Notes: generated by a model from the sequence alone, not told the origin. 64,000 nucleotides of DNA from Thiomicrospira microaerophila (GCF_000934765.1 NZ_JYNN01000008.1:1-64000), one strand, 5' to 3'; numbered from the stretch's first letter, positions 43,319-53,166 are shown. Translations and numbers: made by a program.

Positions 43319-45493
43319 CTATGTACAAACACGGTCACGGCCGGCTGTTTTAGCCTGATATAGCAAGCCGTCTGCACGGTTGATAAGTTGATCGAGCGTT
43401 TCATTGGGCTGCGCCATCGCCACACCCGCACTAATGGTCACCTTAGCCTGATCAACTAAGCATGTACTCGCAACAATACGACGCAGTTTTTCAGCCAATT
43501 GACGCCCTTCATCAAGCGGGTTATTTACCACCACCACTAAAAACTCTTCACCGCCCCAGCGGCCAAAAATATCGGTATTGCGCACTGACGCGGCAATCGT
43601 TTTGGCCAGCTTAACCAACACTTCATCCCCCACCAGATGACCAAACTGATCGTTGAACTTTTTAAAATGATCAATATCAAACAAAATAAGGGAAAACGGA
43701 ATCTGATAGCGTTGAAACAACGCAAAATTATGCGCCAACACCTCATTCAGCTTTTGCCGATTAGCAATGCCAGTAAGTGAATCATGATACGCCATATGAT
43801 GGTAACGTTCTTTTAATGCATTTAACTTTGCATTGACCTCTACCCTCGGCGTGATATCAAGCATCGAACCAATCGTGCCGTAAGCCGTACCATTTTTATC
43901 ACGCAATAAGGCCGCATTCACTTCGACCCACTTACGCTGCCCATCGGCACATTCGACCTGAAATTCCTCCTTGTAATCAGCCAAATTGCAGGACATAAAG
44001 GCATTGCATTGTGCGAGTCCTGCCCCGGCTGAATCTTCAAACAATAAATCTTGCCAAATTAAACCCAGATAGTCTTGCGGGTTTTTGCCCGTCAACTTTT
44101 GCCAGGATTCGCTCAAATAAGTAATGCGCTGATTCAAATCGGTTTGGAACACCACCTCTTTTAAATGTTCGGTAATTGTCTTGTATTTCTGTTCAGCATC
44201 ACTGAGCTTGATAAAGGCCGTGGATTGCAAAGGCGCATCCGACTGCACTAAACCCGCTACAAAATCACCATACAGGTTTAAATCTGATTGCTGCGTGACA
44301 AGCTGAAATAATGCAACGATTTGACCCAGACCAATACGCGTATAGAACCCGGGGGTGTTTCCATAGCTTTTAGCACCAATCACATAAAAATTAGGTTCTG
44401 GATTTTTTAAAGACGAAGGTGGCATGGCTTGTTTTAGCACTCGACCTTCGCGGACATCTTTTAACATCGCCGCGGCATAATTAATCGGCGCACCCGAGGC
44501 ATAACACTGGTGTACTTGAAGGTTTTGCCAAAGCTGACTGTCCGCTTGGTAACCATAGTTACTCACCACAAAGTCCGCAGACATATCAAAAGTTTGGGCA
44601 GAATCACAGACACGACACAACCAGGCCTGGTTAGCTGTGGGTTGATAATCAAGTGCTAAGACCTGTGTTTGTGTTTTAAATTCGATTAGCTGAGATGAAT
44701 GATAGTCTTTTTGTATCCGCTGGTAAGTGGAGGCGCGCTCGCAAAATAGATCATCAATAAAGCCCTGATAAAAGGGCTCTGTCGGGCTTTCTTTAATGCA
44801 AATTAAACGTGTATCTGGATGCCAGCGTTCAATCAAGTCCGCAAATTGCTTAAAACTGCAAAACGCGGCATAACAATCACCAAACAATAATGTTTTACGA
44901 CCATTAAAGCGTTCAAATTGCGCTTCAAAATCAACAACACCATACTCAATCCATTTGGCCATGCGCGCTTCATTGATTGCAGGGGTACGGCCTTCACCCA
45001 GCGGCAAGGGTTTGCTATAACTGCCCGTCGCATCTATCAGCGTATGTGCAAATAACGTTTTATCACCCTGTGGCGTCGTCACCACCAATTTAAATGGCGA
45101 CTTTTTACGCAAATTTAGCTCCAAAACCGGTTTCGTGGCCCCGCGTCGCCCGATTTGTGTCACCTTATGCGCTAGCCGCACCCTTAGCCCACTGCGCTCA
45201 ACCAAAGGCTGCAAATACGCTTGAGCGTAACGCTGCGCGCTAAAATGCGTGTAGTGCGCTACCTCTGGCACCCATGCCAAACCTAAAGGCGTGCAAAGTT
45301 GAGCGGCATCTGGATACAGGCGCTGAGACCCCAAACGCCTAAACGTTTGCGCGACCGAATCACCGGCTTCCAACAGCAGGGGTTCATAGCCCAACTGTCT
45401 AGCATAAAGTGCCGCTTCGATGCCCACGGCACCCGCACCGATAATGACAAGGGGCAGCACATCACCCTCGGGTTCACAACAGACGTTATTCAT
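43319..45493 (-). CDS. Flavoprotein-PAS-GGDEF fusion diguanylate cyclase
   Basis: A 724-residue protein with an unusual architecture. Residues 1 to about 400 form an FAD/NAD(P)-binding oxidoreductase (Rossmann motif VIIGAGAVGIEAALYARQ, LIDATGSYSKPLPLGEGR, and an NFYVIGAKSYGNTPGFYTRIGLG active-site region cut by linkers). A PAS/PAC domain follows (about 430-555, RITYLSESWQKLTGKNPQDYL). The C-terminus is a GGDEF domain with DxLTG, DIDHFKKFNDQFGH, an RNTD I-site and an active RWGGEEF. It probably makes c-di-GMP in response to redox or a substrate state. No TM segments, so it is cytoplasmic. An exact palindrome encodes NQAWL. It stands alone. Confidence 0.85.
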   Translation of the reverse strand: MNNVCCEPEGDVLPLVIIGAGAVGIEAALYARQLGYEPLLLEAGDSVAQTFRRLGSQRLYPDAAQLCTPLGLAWVPEVAHYTHFSAQRYAQAYLQPLVERSGLRVRLAHKVTQIGRRGATKPVLELNLRKKSPFKLVVTTPQGDKTLFAHTLIDATGSYSKPLPLGEGRTPAINEARMAKWIEYGVVDFEAQFERFNGRKTLLFGDCYAAFCSFKQFADLIERWHPDTRLICIKESPTEPFYQGFIDDLFCERASTYQRIQKDYHSSQLIEFKTQTQVLALDYQPTANQAWLCRVCDSAQTFDMSADFVVSNYGYQADSQLWQNLQVHQCYASGAPINYAAAMLKDVREGRVLKQAMPPSSLKNPEPNFYVIGAKSYGNTPGFYTRIGLGQIVALFQLVTQQSDLNLYGDFVAGLVQSDAPLQSTAFIKLSDAEQKYKTITEHLKEVVFQTDLNQRITYLSESWQKLTGKNPQDYLGLIWQDLLFEDSAGAGLAQCNAFMSCNLADYKEEFQVECADGQRKWVEVNAALLRDKNGTAYGTIGSMLDITPRVEVNAKLNALKERYHHMAYHDSLTGIANRQKLNEVLAHNFALFQRYQIPFSLILFDIDHFKKFNDQFGHLVGDEVLVKLAKTIAASVRNTDIFGRWGGEEFLVVVVNNPLDEGRQLAEKLRRIVASTCLVDQAKVTISAGVAMAQPNETLDQLINRADGLLYQAKTAGRDRVCT
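44619..44632. repeat. AACCAGGCCTGGTT palindrome, exact copy
   Basis: Inside the flavoprotein-GGDEF gene, NQAWL frame. Its context, AACCAGGCCTGGTTAGCTG, is identical to that of the copy at 48935. Confidence 0.9.
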
Positions 45494-45745
45494 ACAAAAC
45501 GGGATCCAAAACCATGATTTGAGAGAATACTAGCATGAAATCCTACCCTATTCCATTGTATTAAGCGTTTTTACAAATGAGCCCGCTTAGCACATACCGA
45601 TCACGCCGCGTGATATGAAAAGAACATATGCCAGATCAATTTTTATACAAAATCAATAACCATATTATTCTTTTTTATTGGTTCTCATTTGAATAATTGT
45701 CTATACTGCAAGCTAGAAAATTTTTATACAAGGCAGTGAAAAATC

Positions 45746-48349
45746 TTGAAAAAAACACGCAGTATCAAAAACTTAATTATGCTAGGTGCGATTGTTGCCT
45801 CCTTTACTCTTTTTGGGCTATCTTACCTAGTAGCATCCACGATTTTTGAACGCGTCTTAACTCAAAACGCACAAAAAGGCGCTGTGACACTCTCCCAACT
45901 GACCTTTGACAAGATGTACGAAGTGATGAGCCAAGGCTGGAACCGTGAACAACTCAACGCGTTTCTTGAGGAAAGCCAACAAGCCTACCAGCGCTCTGAA
46001 ATCAAACTCGACATATTTCGCAGTCAACTTATCACGGAAGTTTATGGTGAAATCGAACAACCCAATTACACTAGCGTTGCGCATTGGGTGCAACCCGTTT
46101 TTGAAACAGGCCAAGCCGTTACTCATGCACGAGGTGATCAACGCATCAACTTGTTCCCTCTCAACGCTGAAGCGCGTTGCTTAAGCTGTCATGCCAATGC
46201 GAAGGTCGGTGATACACTCGGTGTCATGTTAATTGAGCAGGATTTGAGCGCTGAAATCAATGAAGCCAAATCTCAATTTTTTTGGTTTTTCTTAATGCTG
46301 CTACCGCTACCGCTGTTGATGGCCTATGTGATTGGCTTAAAACTCAATGCTGTGCTTCAGCAAGCCATTGGTAAGCTACACGACCAAGTCGTTAGTATTC
46401 AAAAAGTCCGCGATTTACGTCAAATTAAAAATGACCACGTCATCTCAGAGTACAAAGAATTTCAACAACTCGGCGAAGAGTTTCAAGCCCTGGCAGAAAA
46501 GCTGCAAACCGTCGCCGTGGACCGTGATATTTTGGAGTTTGAAATCCAGCTACTCGATAAATTTATTATTACCTCAGATGTTGTCAAAGACTGGAAGGAG
46601 CACATTAGCTACTTAATTAATGAAATGACCAAGATCCTGCCAATGTACGCCTTGTTTGTCGTCTTTCGTACCGATAATGAAGAACGTTTTGCAATGGAAA
46701 TCTTTTGGGCAGGCCACCCCACCCCAAGCATGAAACAGCGCTTTGAAAACGCCGCGCGCGCGCAAATTCACAACCACCCGATTTTGAAGCTGGATCCGAC
46801 TATCGATATTCACCACTCGATTACCAACGAAGGTCGGCAACTTGAAGAAAACCTAGAGTCGTTTGAACTACAAACCAAAAGCTTAATGCTCGAAACCCCA
46901 AAAATCGGCGGCGTGGTTGGATTGGGCGTGCAATCTTTAATCGACCAAGACTTAACCCGCACCATGGTAATTGAAAGCATCCTGACCACCTTGATTAATG
47001 TGGTCGGTTCCATCAAGGCGATTAATAAATACACCCATGAACTTGAATACTATGCGACCCGTGATCCGTTAACCAATCTGCTTAACCAGCGTGTATTCAA
47101 CGAGCTGCTGGAGTACGAAATGGGGCGCGCCGTGCGCAAAGACTATAAGTTTTCGTTAATGGTTTTGGATTTTGATAATTTTAAAAATATCAACGACCGC
47201 TTTGGTCATGCGTTTGGTGACTTGATGCTCCAAACCTTCGCTAACAGGGTGCATGACGTTTTACGCGCCGGCGATATGTTTGGACGCTATGGCGGTGACG
47301 AATTTGTGATCCTATTACCCGAAACAAACACCGAACAAGCCAGCCATGTCGCAGACCTAGTGATGCAAACGGTTCATAAAATTGAAGAAACCGCCAACAG
47401 TGGTCAGAAGGTGCATATTGCCTGCTCGATTGGCATCGCTTGCTATCCCGATCATGCTAGCAGCAGCAAAGAGCTATTTGTTGTTGCCGATAATATGATG
47501 TATAAGAGCAAACACATAGGTAAAGATCAAATCTCAATGCCAACCGAGGATGAGCTCCACGATTTATTTAATCGCAATATCGAAAAAACCTCTTTCTTAT
47601 TAGATGTACTTGAAAACGAGGACTGGATTGAAGCACACTTCCAACCCATTTTAGGTGTGGCGGGCGCCGCACCCGAACTTTCTATACATGAATTGCTGAT
47701 GCGTATTCGCCATAATGGTGAATTAGTCAGCGCCTACCAGTTTATTGATATCGCTGAAAGCATGGGGATCATCGCCAAGCTTGATTATATTCTCATCAAA
47801 CAGGCCTTCAAACAAATGCAAGAAACCGGCTACCGAGGCTTGTTGTTTATCAACCTGTCACCCAAAGCGATGATCCTAAACGAGTTTATTAACAAGGTCA
47901 AAGATCTTGCACAAGAATTTCAGATCGCGCCAGACCGCATTGTGTTTGAATTGACCGAGCGCGAAACCGTAAGCAATATCGCACTGCTCGAAAAATTTGT
48001 GCGTGATTTAAAGTTTGAAGGCTTCCGGTTTGCCATCGATGATTTTGGTTCGGGGTTTTCATCCTTCCACTACCTTAAACACTTCCCGATTGACTATCTA
48101 AAAATCGAAGGTGAGTTTATCAGTAATATGCTTAAAGATCCGATTGATCTTGCGTTTGTAAAAAGTGCCGTCACGCTGGCACAATCGATCGGCATTCTCA
48201 CCGTCGCGGAGTTTATTGAAGATGCGCCCACACTACAAGCGGTTAAAGATTTAGGCATTGATTATGCACAGGGCTATTTTGTTCAACGCCCCGAACCTCG
48301 GTTTTTAACCGAGGTGCCTGAACAGGTGCGCTTTTTAAAAAGCGAATAA
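45746..48349 (+). CDS. Haem-sensor GGDEF-EAL c-di-GMP protein
   Basis: An 867-residue membrane protein. A TM helix (about 10-32) is followed by a periplasmic Tll0287/DUF3365-like domain with the c-haem motif CLSCH (about residue 150). Then come a second TM, a coiled linker, a GAF-like region (about 280-430), a GGDEF domain (RYGGDEF, I-site RAGD), and an EAL domain with HELLMR (EAL variant), NLSPKAM, ELTERE and DDFGSGFSS. Both enzymatic sites look intact. It probably couples redox or gas sensing to c-di-GMP. It starts with TTG; AAGG lies 12 nt upstream. About 250 bp of gene-free DNA precede it. Confidence 0.88.
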   Translation: MKKTRSIKNLIMLGAIVASFTLFGLSYLVASTIFERVLTQNAQKGAVTLSQLTFDKMYEVMSQGWNREQLNAFLEESQQAYQRSEIKLDIFRSQLITEVYGEIEQPNYTSVAHWVQPVFETGQAVTHARGDQRINLFPLNAEARCLSCHANAKVGDTLGVMLIEQDLSAEINEAKSQFFWFFLMLLPLPLLMAYVIGLKLNAVLQQAIGKLHDQVVSIQKVRDLRQIKNDHVISEYKEFQQLGEEFQALAEKLQTVAVDRDILEFEIQLLDKFIITSDVVKDWKEHISYLINEMTKILPMYALFVVFRTDNEERFAMEIFWAGHPTPSMKQRFENAARAQIHNHPILKLDPTIDIHHSITNEGRQLEENLESFELQTKSLMLETPKIGGVVGLGVQSLIDQDLTRTMVIESILTTLINVVGSIKAINKYTHELEYYATRDPLTNLLNQRVFNELLEYEMGRAVRKDYKFSLMVLDFDNFKNINDRFGHAFGDLMLQTFANRVHDVLRAGDMFGRYGGDEFVILLPETNTEQASHVADLVMQTVHKIEETANSGQKVHIACSIGIACYPDHASSSKELFVVADNMMYKSKHIGKDQISMPTEDELHDLFNRNIEKTSFLLDVLENEDWIEAHFQPILGVAGAAPELSIHELLMRIRHNGELVSAYQFIDIAESMGIIAKLDYILIKQAFKQMQETGYRGLLFINLSPKAMILNEFINKVKDLAQEFQIAPDRIVFELTERETVSNIALLEKFVRDLKFEGFRFAIDDFGSGFSSFHYLKHFPIDYLKIEGEFISNMLKDPIDLAFVKSAVTLAQSIGILTVAEFIEDAPTLQAVKDLGIDYAQGYFVQRPEPRFLTEVPEQVRFLKSE

Positions 48350-48418
48350 ATCGTGATTTTTGGTTAAATTTTGATAAACTTAACCTTCTATAACATTTAG
48401 GTACCCATGTAAAAGCCC

Positions 48419-49411
48419 ATGTCAGCGCAAATGCACACACCTCTTCCGCGCCGCCGCTTTCTGCAAGCGGGGTTATGCACTATCGCTGCGCCTTGGTGGT
48501 TGAGCGGTTGCGAACGCAAAATCCCACTTGCGCTCGCTGGACACATTTGGCCGGGCTATGAATTTATTCACTTAGCAACACAATTTAACTGGCTAAACAA
48601 CCCTGGATTACACCTTGTTCACACCCCCTCTGCGACCGAGTCGATGGACGCCTTACGCCAAGGCAAGGTGCAAGCCGCTAAGCTCACACTTGATGAAGTG
48701 ATACGCCTGTGTGCCGAAGGGCTCGAATTAGAAGTCGTACTGATCTTTAATATATCGATGGGGGCCGATGTGGTACTCAGTCGCCCTGAGATTACCCAGC
48801 TCTACCAGCTCGAAGGTAAACGCGTTGGCTTTGAAAAAACCGCACTGGGTTCGTTACTCTTTCATGCGATGCTAAAACGCGCACAGTTAACCACTGAACA
48901 AGTAACACCGGTTAACCTGACCATTGATGATCATAACCAGGCCTGGTTAGCTGATGACATTGATGCACTTATTACCTATGAACCGGTTGCCACCCAAATT
49001 GTCAACCAGGGCAAAGCGTTCCGCTTATTTGATAGTCGCCAAATACCTGATATGATTTTTGATGTATTAGTGGTCAAAAAATCACTCAAACCCGCCCAGC
49101 AGTCGGCACTTAAAGATCTGATTGCACAACATTTTAATGCCCTGCGCTATTTTAACAGCAACCCAATGGATGCCAGTCACCGTATGGCCGATCGGCTAGC
49201 ACTAACCCCTGAACAGGTACTGCAAATTTTTCGTGGTCTATTCATACCGGATGAGCTGGCAAACACCGCTTATTTATCGGGTCACGATAATCGGCTAGCT
49301 CACAGCGCTCACACGCTCTTACAGGTGATGAAAGTAGCGAAGTTGCTTGATGCCGAGTGTGACCTGGAGGGCTTATTTACGAACCGATTCCTTCCCAGGG
49401 TGCAACAATGA
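48419..49411 (+). CDS. ABC-type substrate-binding lipoprotein (NitT/TauT-like)
   Basis: A 330-residue periplasmic binding protein of the NMT1/SsuA type. The N-terminus has RRRFLQAG (twin-arginine-like) and the lipobox WLSGC. The binding fold is seen in LALAGHIWPGYEFIHLATQ, MDALRQGKVQAAKLTLDEVI, LEGKRVGFEKTALGSLLFHAML and DIDALITYEPVATQI. No permease or ATPase gene is adjacent. Instead it overlaps the PhnD-PAS-GGDEF-EAL gene by 4 bp, suggesting that it feeds a signalling receptor. An exact palindrome encodes NQAWLA. No strong ribosome site was found. Confidence 0.82.
   Translation: MSAQMHTPLPRRRFLQAGLCTIAAPWWLSGCERKIPLALAGHIWPGYEFIHLATQFNWLNNPGLHLVHTPSATESMDALRQGKVQAAKLTLDEVIRLCAEGLELEVVLIFNISMGADVVLSRPEITQLYQLEGKRVGFEKTALGSLLFHAMLKRAQLTTEQVTPVNLTIDDHNQAWLADDIDALITYEPVATQIVNQGKAFRLFDSRQIPDMIFDVLVVKKSLKPAQQSALKDLIAQHFNALRYFNSNPMDASHRMADRLALTPEQVLQIFRGLFIPDELANTAYLSGHDNRLAHSAHTLLQVMKVAKLLDAECDLEGLFTNRFLPRVQQ
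48935..48948. repeat. AACCAGGCCTGGTT palindrome, exact copy
   Basis: Inside the substrate-binding lipoprotein gene, NQAWL frame. Confidence 0.9.
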
Positions 49412-52122
49412 AGCGCCTATTCGCCACCCTCTTGTTACTCGCGCTGAGCATAAGCCTGTCGGCTGCACAAACACACCTTGTCATTGGTATGCTCGCCTTT
49501 GAGCCAAAAGAACTCATTGAGTCACGTTGGCAGCCACTTGAACAACAAATCAATCTGAAGCTTGAACATGCACAAGTCTCCATTCGCCCCCTTAATTATG
49601 AAGAACTCGATAAAGCGGTACAGCGCCGAGAAGTCGATTTTGTATTCACTAACTCAGGGCATTTTATTCAACTGAGTCATGCACATGGCCTCAGCAGCCC
49701 CCTCGTGACCCTCATCAAACTCGACAAAGGTGTACCATTGCGTGGCTTTGGCGGTGTTATCATGGTACATAACGACCGCACAGACTTATTAGACCTATCT
49801 GACTTGAAAGGACTCAAAGTCGCTACACCTGGCCAAGGCTCATTTGGTGGTTACATGGTACAAGCCCATGAAATGATGAAGCATGCGATCCGTATGCCAC
49901 AGGATGTCATACTCATTGAAACCGATATGCCCCACGATAAAGCGGTGATGGCGGTACTCAATCGGCAAGCAGATGCCGCCTTTATTCGTACAGGACTGCT
50001 TGAATCGATGAGTGAACGCGGGCTGATTAACCTGCAAGATGTCCGCGTCCTCAACCCGCAATCGCTCACTAGTTTCCCGTTTCAGCTGTCTACCCGCCTC
50101 TATCCTGAGTGGCCATTAACGGCGATGACCCACGTTGATGAACAACTCGCAGGCCAAGTAGCTGGCGCGTTGCTGGCACTACCCTATCAAGGCCCCGCGA
50201 TGGAACAAGCTGGCGTGTATGGCTTTACCATTCCAGCGGACTACGAACCGGTGCGCGAGCTGATGCGCACACTTAAACTCCCACCGTTTGATGTTGAAAC
50301 CCCAATAAGGTGGCAAGATATTTGGGAAGCACATCAACTCACGCTTCAAACCATCGCGCTAGCCATAACGATTATTTTACTGCTAGGGGTATTGCTGCTC
50401 TTTATTAACGTGCGGCTCAAGTCTAGCTTGGCGCAGCTTAAAACGAATGAACAAAAATTGCGCCTCGCCGCCGTTGCGTTCCAAACCCAAGAAGCCATCT
50501 TAATTACCGATGTCAACGAGCGTATTATCAGTGTGAACAAGGCATTTACCGATATCTCAGGGTTTAGCTCAGAAGATGCGCTGGGCAAAACACCGCGTAT
50601 TTTCAAATCCAACTTACACGACAAACAGTTTTACCAGGCCATGTGGGACGATATTTTAACCATGGGAGGCTGGCAAGGCGAAGTCTGGAACCGGCGCAAA
50701 AACGGCGAAATTTATCCCGAACTCCAAACGATCACCGTCATTAAAGATGAGCAAGGTAACACCACCCATTACCTATCAACCTTTAACGATATTACCCAAC
50801 GTAAACTCAGTGAACAACAAATTAACCAGCTCGCCTTCTACGACCCGCTGACGGGTTTAGCCAACCGGCGTTTACTGGAAGACCATATTAAGCAAGCCAT
50901 TTCCGTGAGCGCTCGCAGCTTACATTATTGCGCGCTCCTGTTTATTGACCTAGACCATTTTAAAAACCTCAATGATACCTTAGGTCACAAATTAGGTGAT
51001 GAACTACTCAAACAGGTCGCGATACGCTTAAAAACGGTAGTGCGTGATGGTGACACCATTGCGCGCCCAGGGGGTGATGAATTTATTATTTTGTTAGAAA
51101 ACCTCCACTCAGATAAAACCCATGCCGCACAAGAAGCGCAATTTATTAGTGAAAAACTGCTGCATCAATTTAGTCAGCCGTTTGAAATGTCTGAAAACCA
51201 ATATGTCATGACTGCCAGTATTGGCATCAACCTGTTTATTGATCACTACGAAACCGTCGATGAATTAATGAAACGCTCGGATTTAGCCATGTATAAAGCA
51301 AAAGAAGAAGGCCGCAACACCCTGCGCTTCTTCGACACCAGCATGCAAATTGCCGCCAGCAAACGCATTGAGCTTGAGGCAAAGCTACGCCAAGCGATTG
51401 AACAACAACAATTTCAACTATTCTACCAACCTAAGGTTGATCAACACGCACAACTCACTGGCTACGAAGCTTTAATTCGCTGGATTCATCCGGTCGATGG
51501 CATGGTATCACCCGCGGACTTTATTCCTATTTCTGAAGAAACTGGGTTAATTTTACCGATTGGCGACTGGGTGCTTGACCAGGCCTGCCAACAACTCCAG
51601 GCCTGGTCAAACCAACCGACTCAATCGCATTTAACGCTTGCAGTTAACATTAGCGCCTATCAGTTCCGCCAGGCTGACTTTGTGAACAAGGTGGTCCAGG
51701 TGATGGAGCGCTACCAATTTGATCACAAATGCCTTGAGCTTGAACTCACGGAAAGCATGTTGATGCAAGATGTACAAACAACGATTAATAAAATGTTGCA
51801 ACTGAGCGAGTTTGGCGTGCATTTCTCGCTCGATGACTTTGGCACGGGTTATTCATCGCTCAGCTATTTAAAAAACCTACCCCTGAGCTGCCTCAAAGTA
51901 GACCAGTCCTTTGTGCGCGATATGTTAGTTGACCCTAATGATGCGGCCATTGTTGAAACCATTATTGCACTGGCAAAAACCTTAAAGCTCGAAGTCGTCG
52001 CCGAGGGTGTAGAAACTCAACAACAAGCCGATAAACTTCAACAACTCGGTTGTGACTTATTCCAAGGCTATTTCTTTGGCAAGCCACAACCACTTGAAAA
52101 CCCATTATTAAAGGACGCATAA
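49408..52122 (+). CDS. PhnD-type sensor PAS-GGDEF-EAL protein
   Basis: A 904-residue sensor. A signal peptide leads to a PhnD-like periplasmic binding domain (about 25-280, VIGMLAFEPKELIESRWQPL, FTNSGHF, GSFGGYMVQAHEMM). A TM helix follows (TIALAITIILLLGVLLLFINV), then PAS (about 345-465), GGDEF (PGGDEFIILL with an RDGD I-site) and EAL (GYEALIRW, NISAYQF, ELTESML, DDFGTGYSS, VAEGVETQQQ). Both catalytic sites look active. The start overlaps the upstream binding-protein gene by 4 bp and the stop overlaps the apt start by one base, so the three genes form an operon. Two palindrome copies, one degenerate, encode DQACQQLQAW. Confidence 0.88.
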   Translation: MKRLFATLLLLALSISLSAAQTHLVIGMLAFEPKELIESRWQPLEQQINLKLEHAQVSIRPLNYEELDKAVQRREVDFVFTNSGHFIQLSHAHGLSSPLVTLIKLDKGVPLRGFGGVIMVHNDRTDLLDLSDLKGLKVATPGQGSFGGYMVQAHEMMKHAIRMPQDVILIETDMPHDKAVMAVLNRQADAAFIRTGLLESMSERGLINLQDVRVLNPQSLTSFPFQLSTRLYPEWPLTAMTHVDEQLAGQVAGALLALPYQGPAMEQAGVYGFTIPADYEPVRELMRTLKLPPFDVETPIRWQDIWEAHQLTLQTIALAITIILLLGVLLLFINVRLKSSLAQLKTNEQKLRLAAVAFQTQEAILITDVNERIISVNKAFTDISGFSSEDALGKTPRIFKSNLHDKQFYQAMWDDILTMGGWQGEVWNRRKNGEIYPELQTITVIKDEQGNTTHYLSTFNDITQRKLSEQQINQLAFYDPLTGLANRRLLEDHIKQAISVSARSLHYCALLFIDLDHFKNLNDTLGHKLGDELLKQVAIRLKTVVRDGDTIARPGGDEFIILLENLHSDKTHAAQEAQFISEKLLHQFSQPFEMSENQYVMTASIGINLFIDHYETVDELMKRSDLAMYKAKEEGRNTLRFFDTSMQIAASKRIELEAKLRQAIEQQQFQLFYQPKVDQHAQLTGYEALIRWIHPVDGMVSPADFIPISEETGLILPIGDWVLDQACQQLQAWSNQPTQSHLTLAVNISAYQFRQADFVNKVVQVMERYQFDHKCLELELTESMLMQDVQTTINKMLQLSEFGVHFSLDDFGTGYSSLSYLKNLPLSCLKVDQSFVRDMLVDPNDAAIVETIIALAKTLKLEVVAEGVETQQQADKLQQLGCDLFQGYFFGKPQPLENPLLKDA
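51597..51606. repeat. CCAGGCCTGG palindrome, core copy
   Basis: TCCAGGCCTGGTCA in the EAL domain of the PhnD-type sensor gene (LQAW frame). A degenerate neighbour, ACCAGGCCTG, starts at 51579. Confidence 0.8.
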
Positions 52123-52640
52123 TGACTACTCACCCGCTAGCAGATTATATGACTGAGGTGCCTGATTTTCCTAAACCCGGCATTTTGTTTCGTGACATCT
52201 CCCCCTTACTCAAACACCACTTTACACAAACGCTGGATGCCATGAGTGCGCTCTTTAGTGAAGAGGAATGGGCCCATATTGACCATATTGCAGGGATTGA
52301 GTCACGCGGCTTTATTTTTGCCTCAGCATTAGCTTATAAGCACAATAAAGGCTTTATTAAAATCCGCAAACCCGGCAAGTTACCCCAGGTTCATGCTTCG
52401 ATTGAATACGGTCTAGAATACGGTCGTGATAAGCTCGAAATGCAAAAAGGCTGTGGCGCGCGTATTATTTTATTAGATGACCTGATTGCCACAGGTGGAT
52501 CAATGGGCGCCGCCTGTGCATTATCTGAACAAGTCGGCTATGAAGTCGTCGGTTTGGCTTGTCTTGTCGATTTAGCGGCCCTCAACAGCTTTGAATACAA
52601 AGGAATGACTGTGCGATCGGTAATCCAATATCATGATTAA
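52122..52640 (+). CDS. apt: Adenine phosphoribosyltransferase
   Basis: Salvages adenine to AMP with PRPP. The 172-residue enzyme has the N-terminal FPKPGILFRDISPLL, GIESRGFIFASALAY, and the PRPP loop IILLDDLIATGGSMGAA. The start overlaps the stop of the c-di-GMP sensor gene (TAATG). Confidence 0.95.
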   Translation: MTTHPLADYMTEVPDFPKPGILFRDISPLLKHHFTQTLDAMSALFSEEEWAHIDHIAGIESRGFIFASALAYKHNKGFIKIRKPGKLPQVHASIEYGLEYGRDKLEMQKGCGARIILLDDLIATGGSMGAACALSEQVGYEVVGLACLVDLAALNSFEYKGMTVRSVIQYHD

Positions 52641-52739
52641 TGCACGATTTCACTTGATTTAACCTATTGATTAATGAAATAATTGGTTCGTAAATAAATA
52701 TTCATAACACAAGGATACCGCGAAAGCAAAGGAGTGATT

Positions 52740-53111
52740 ATGAGCATAGGCATTAACCCTAATTTATCATCAATGGCCTTGTCGATGATGCCAAACCAAA
52801 ACCAGGCATCGTCGCAAGATTCGGCCAGCCGCGTGAGTGATAGACCGACCTCGTCGGTATCGGCCGCAGGCAATGACACCGTTACCCTATCATCGGCCAC
52901 ACAGGGCGTCAACGGCGCAAATGATTATATGAATTTGGCAGCGAGTCAAACCGTCAATGCCAACAACCCTGTTCAAGAACAGGCTGTACAAACTAACGAC
53001 ACCACAAATGGATTGACTTATGCTAGCAATTTGCAAGCGGCGGCCAACTTTAATGCACAGCAGCTCAACCAAGTAGGTACAGAGCAATCCGATAACCGCC
53101 AACCTAGTTAA
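52740..53111 (+). CDS. Low-complexity Asn/Gln/Ser-rich protein, unknown function
   Basis: A 123-residue protein rich in Asn, Gln, Ser and Ala with no Cys, no signal peptide and no recognisable fold; it is probably disordered apart from the N-terminal SIGINPNLSSMALSMM. The strong GGAG ribosome site 5 nt before the ATG and the terminator after it argue that it is a real gene. Its N-terminus vaguely recalls small motility-associated proteins, which is weak evidence only. Confidence 0.6.
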   Translation: MSIGINPNLSSMALSMMPNQNQASSQDSASRVSDRPTSSVSAAGNDTVTLSSATQGVNGANDYMNLAASQTVNANNPVQEQAVQTNDTTNGLTYASNLQAAANFNAQQLNQVGTEQSDNRQPS

Positions 53112-53132
53112 GCTCATCGGGTAGAAAAGGAT

Positions 53133-53166
53133 GGGCGCACGATGCTGCGCCCGCCCCTCTTTTTCT
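53133..53166 (+). terminator. Rho-independent terminator
   Basis: Stem GGGCGCA / TGCGCCC with a 6-nt loop, then GCCCCTCTTTTTC, 21 bp after the stop of the low-complexity gene. Confidence 0.7.

Noticed and set aside
45599-45613. ATCACGCCGCGTGAT palindrome as an operator of the haem-sensor gene
   Set aside because: It is a short single occurrence lying 130 bp upstream, with no known matching regulator.
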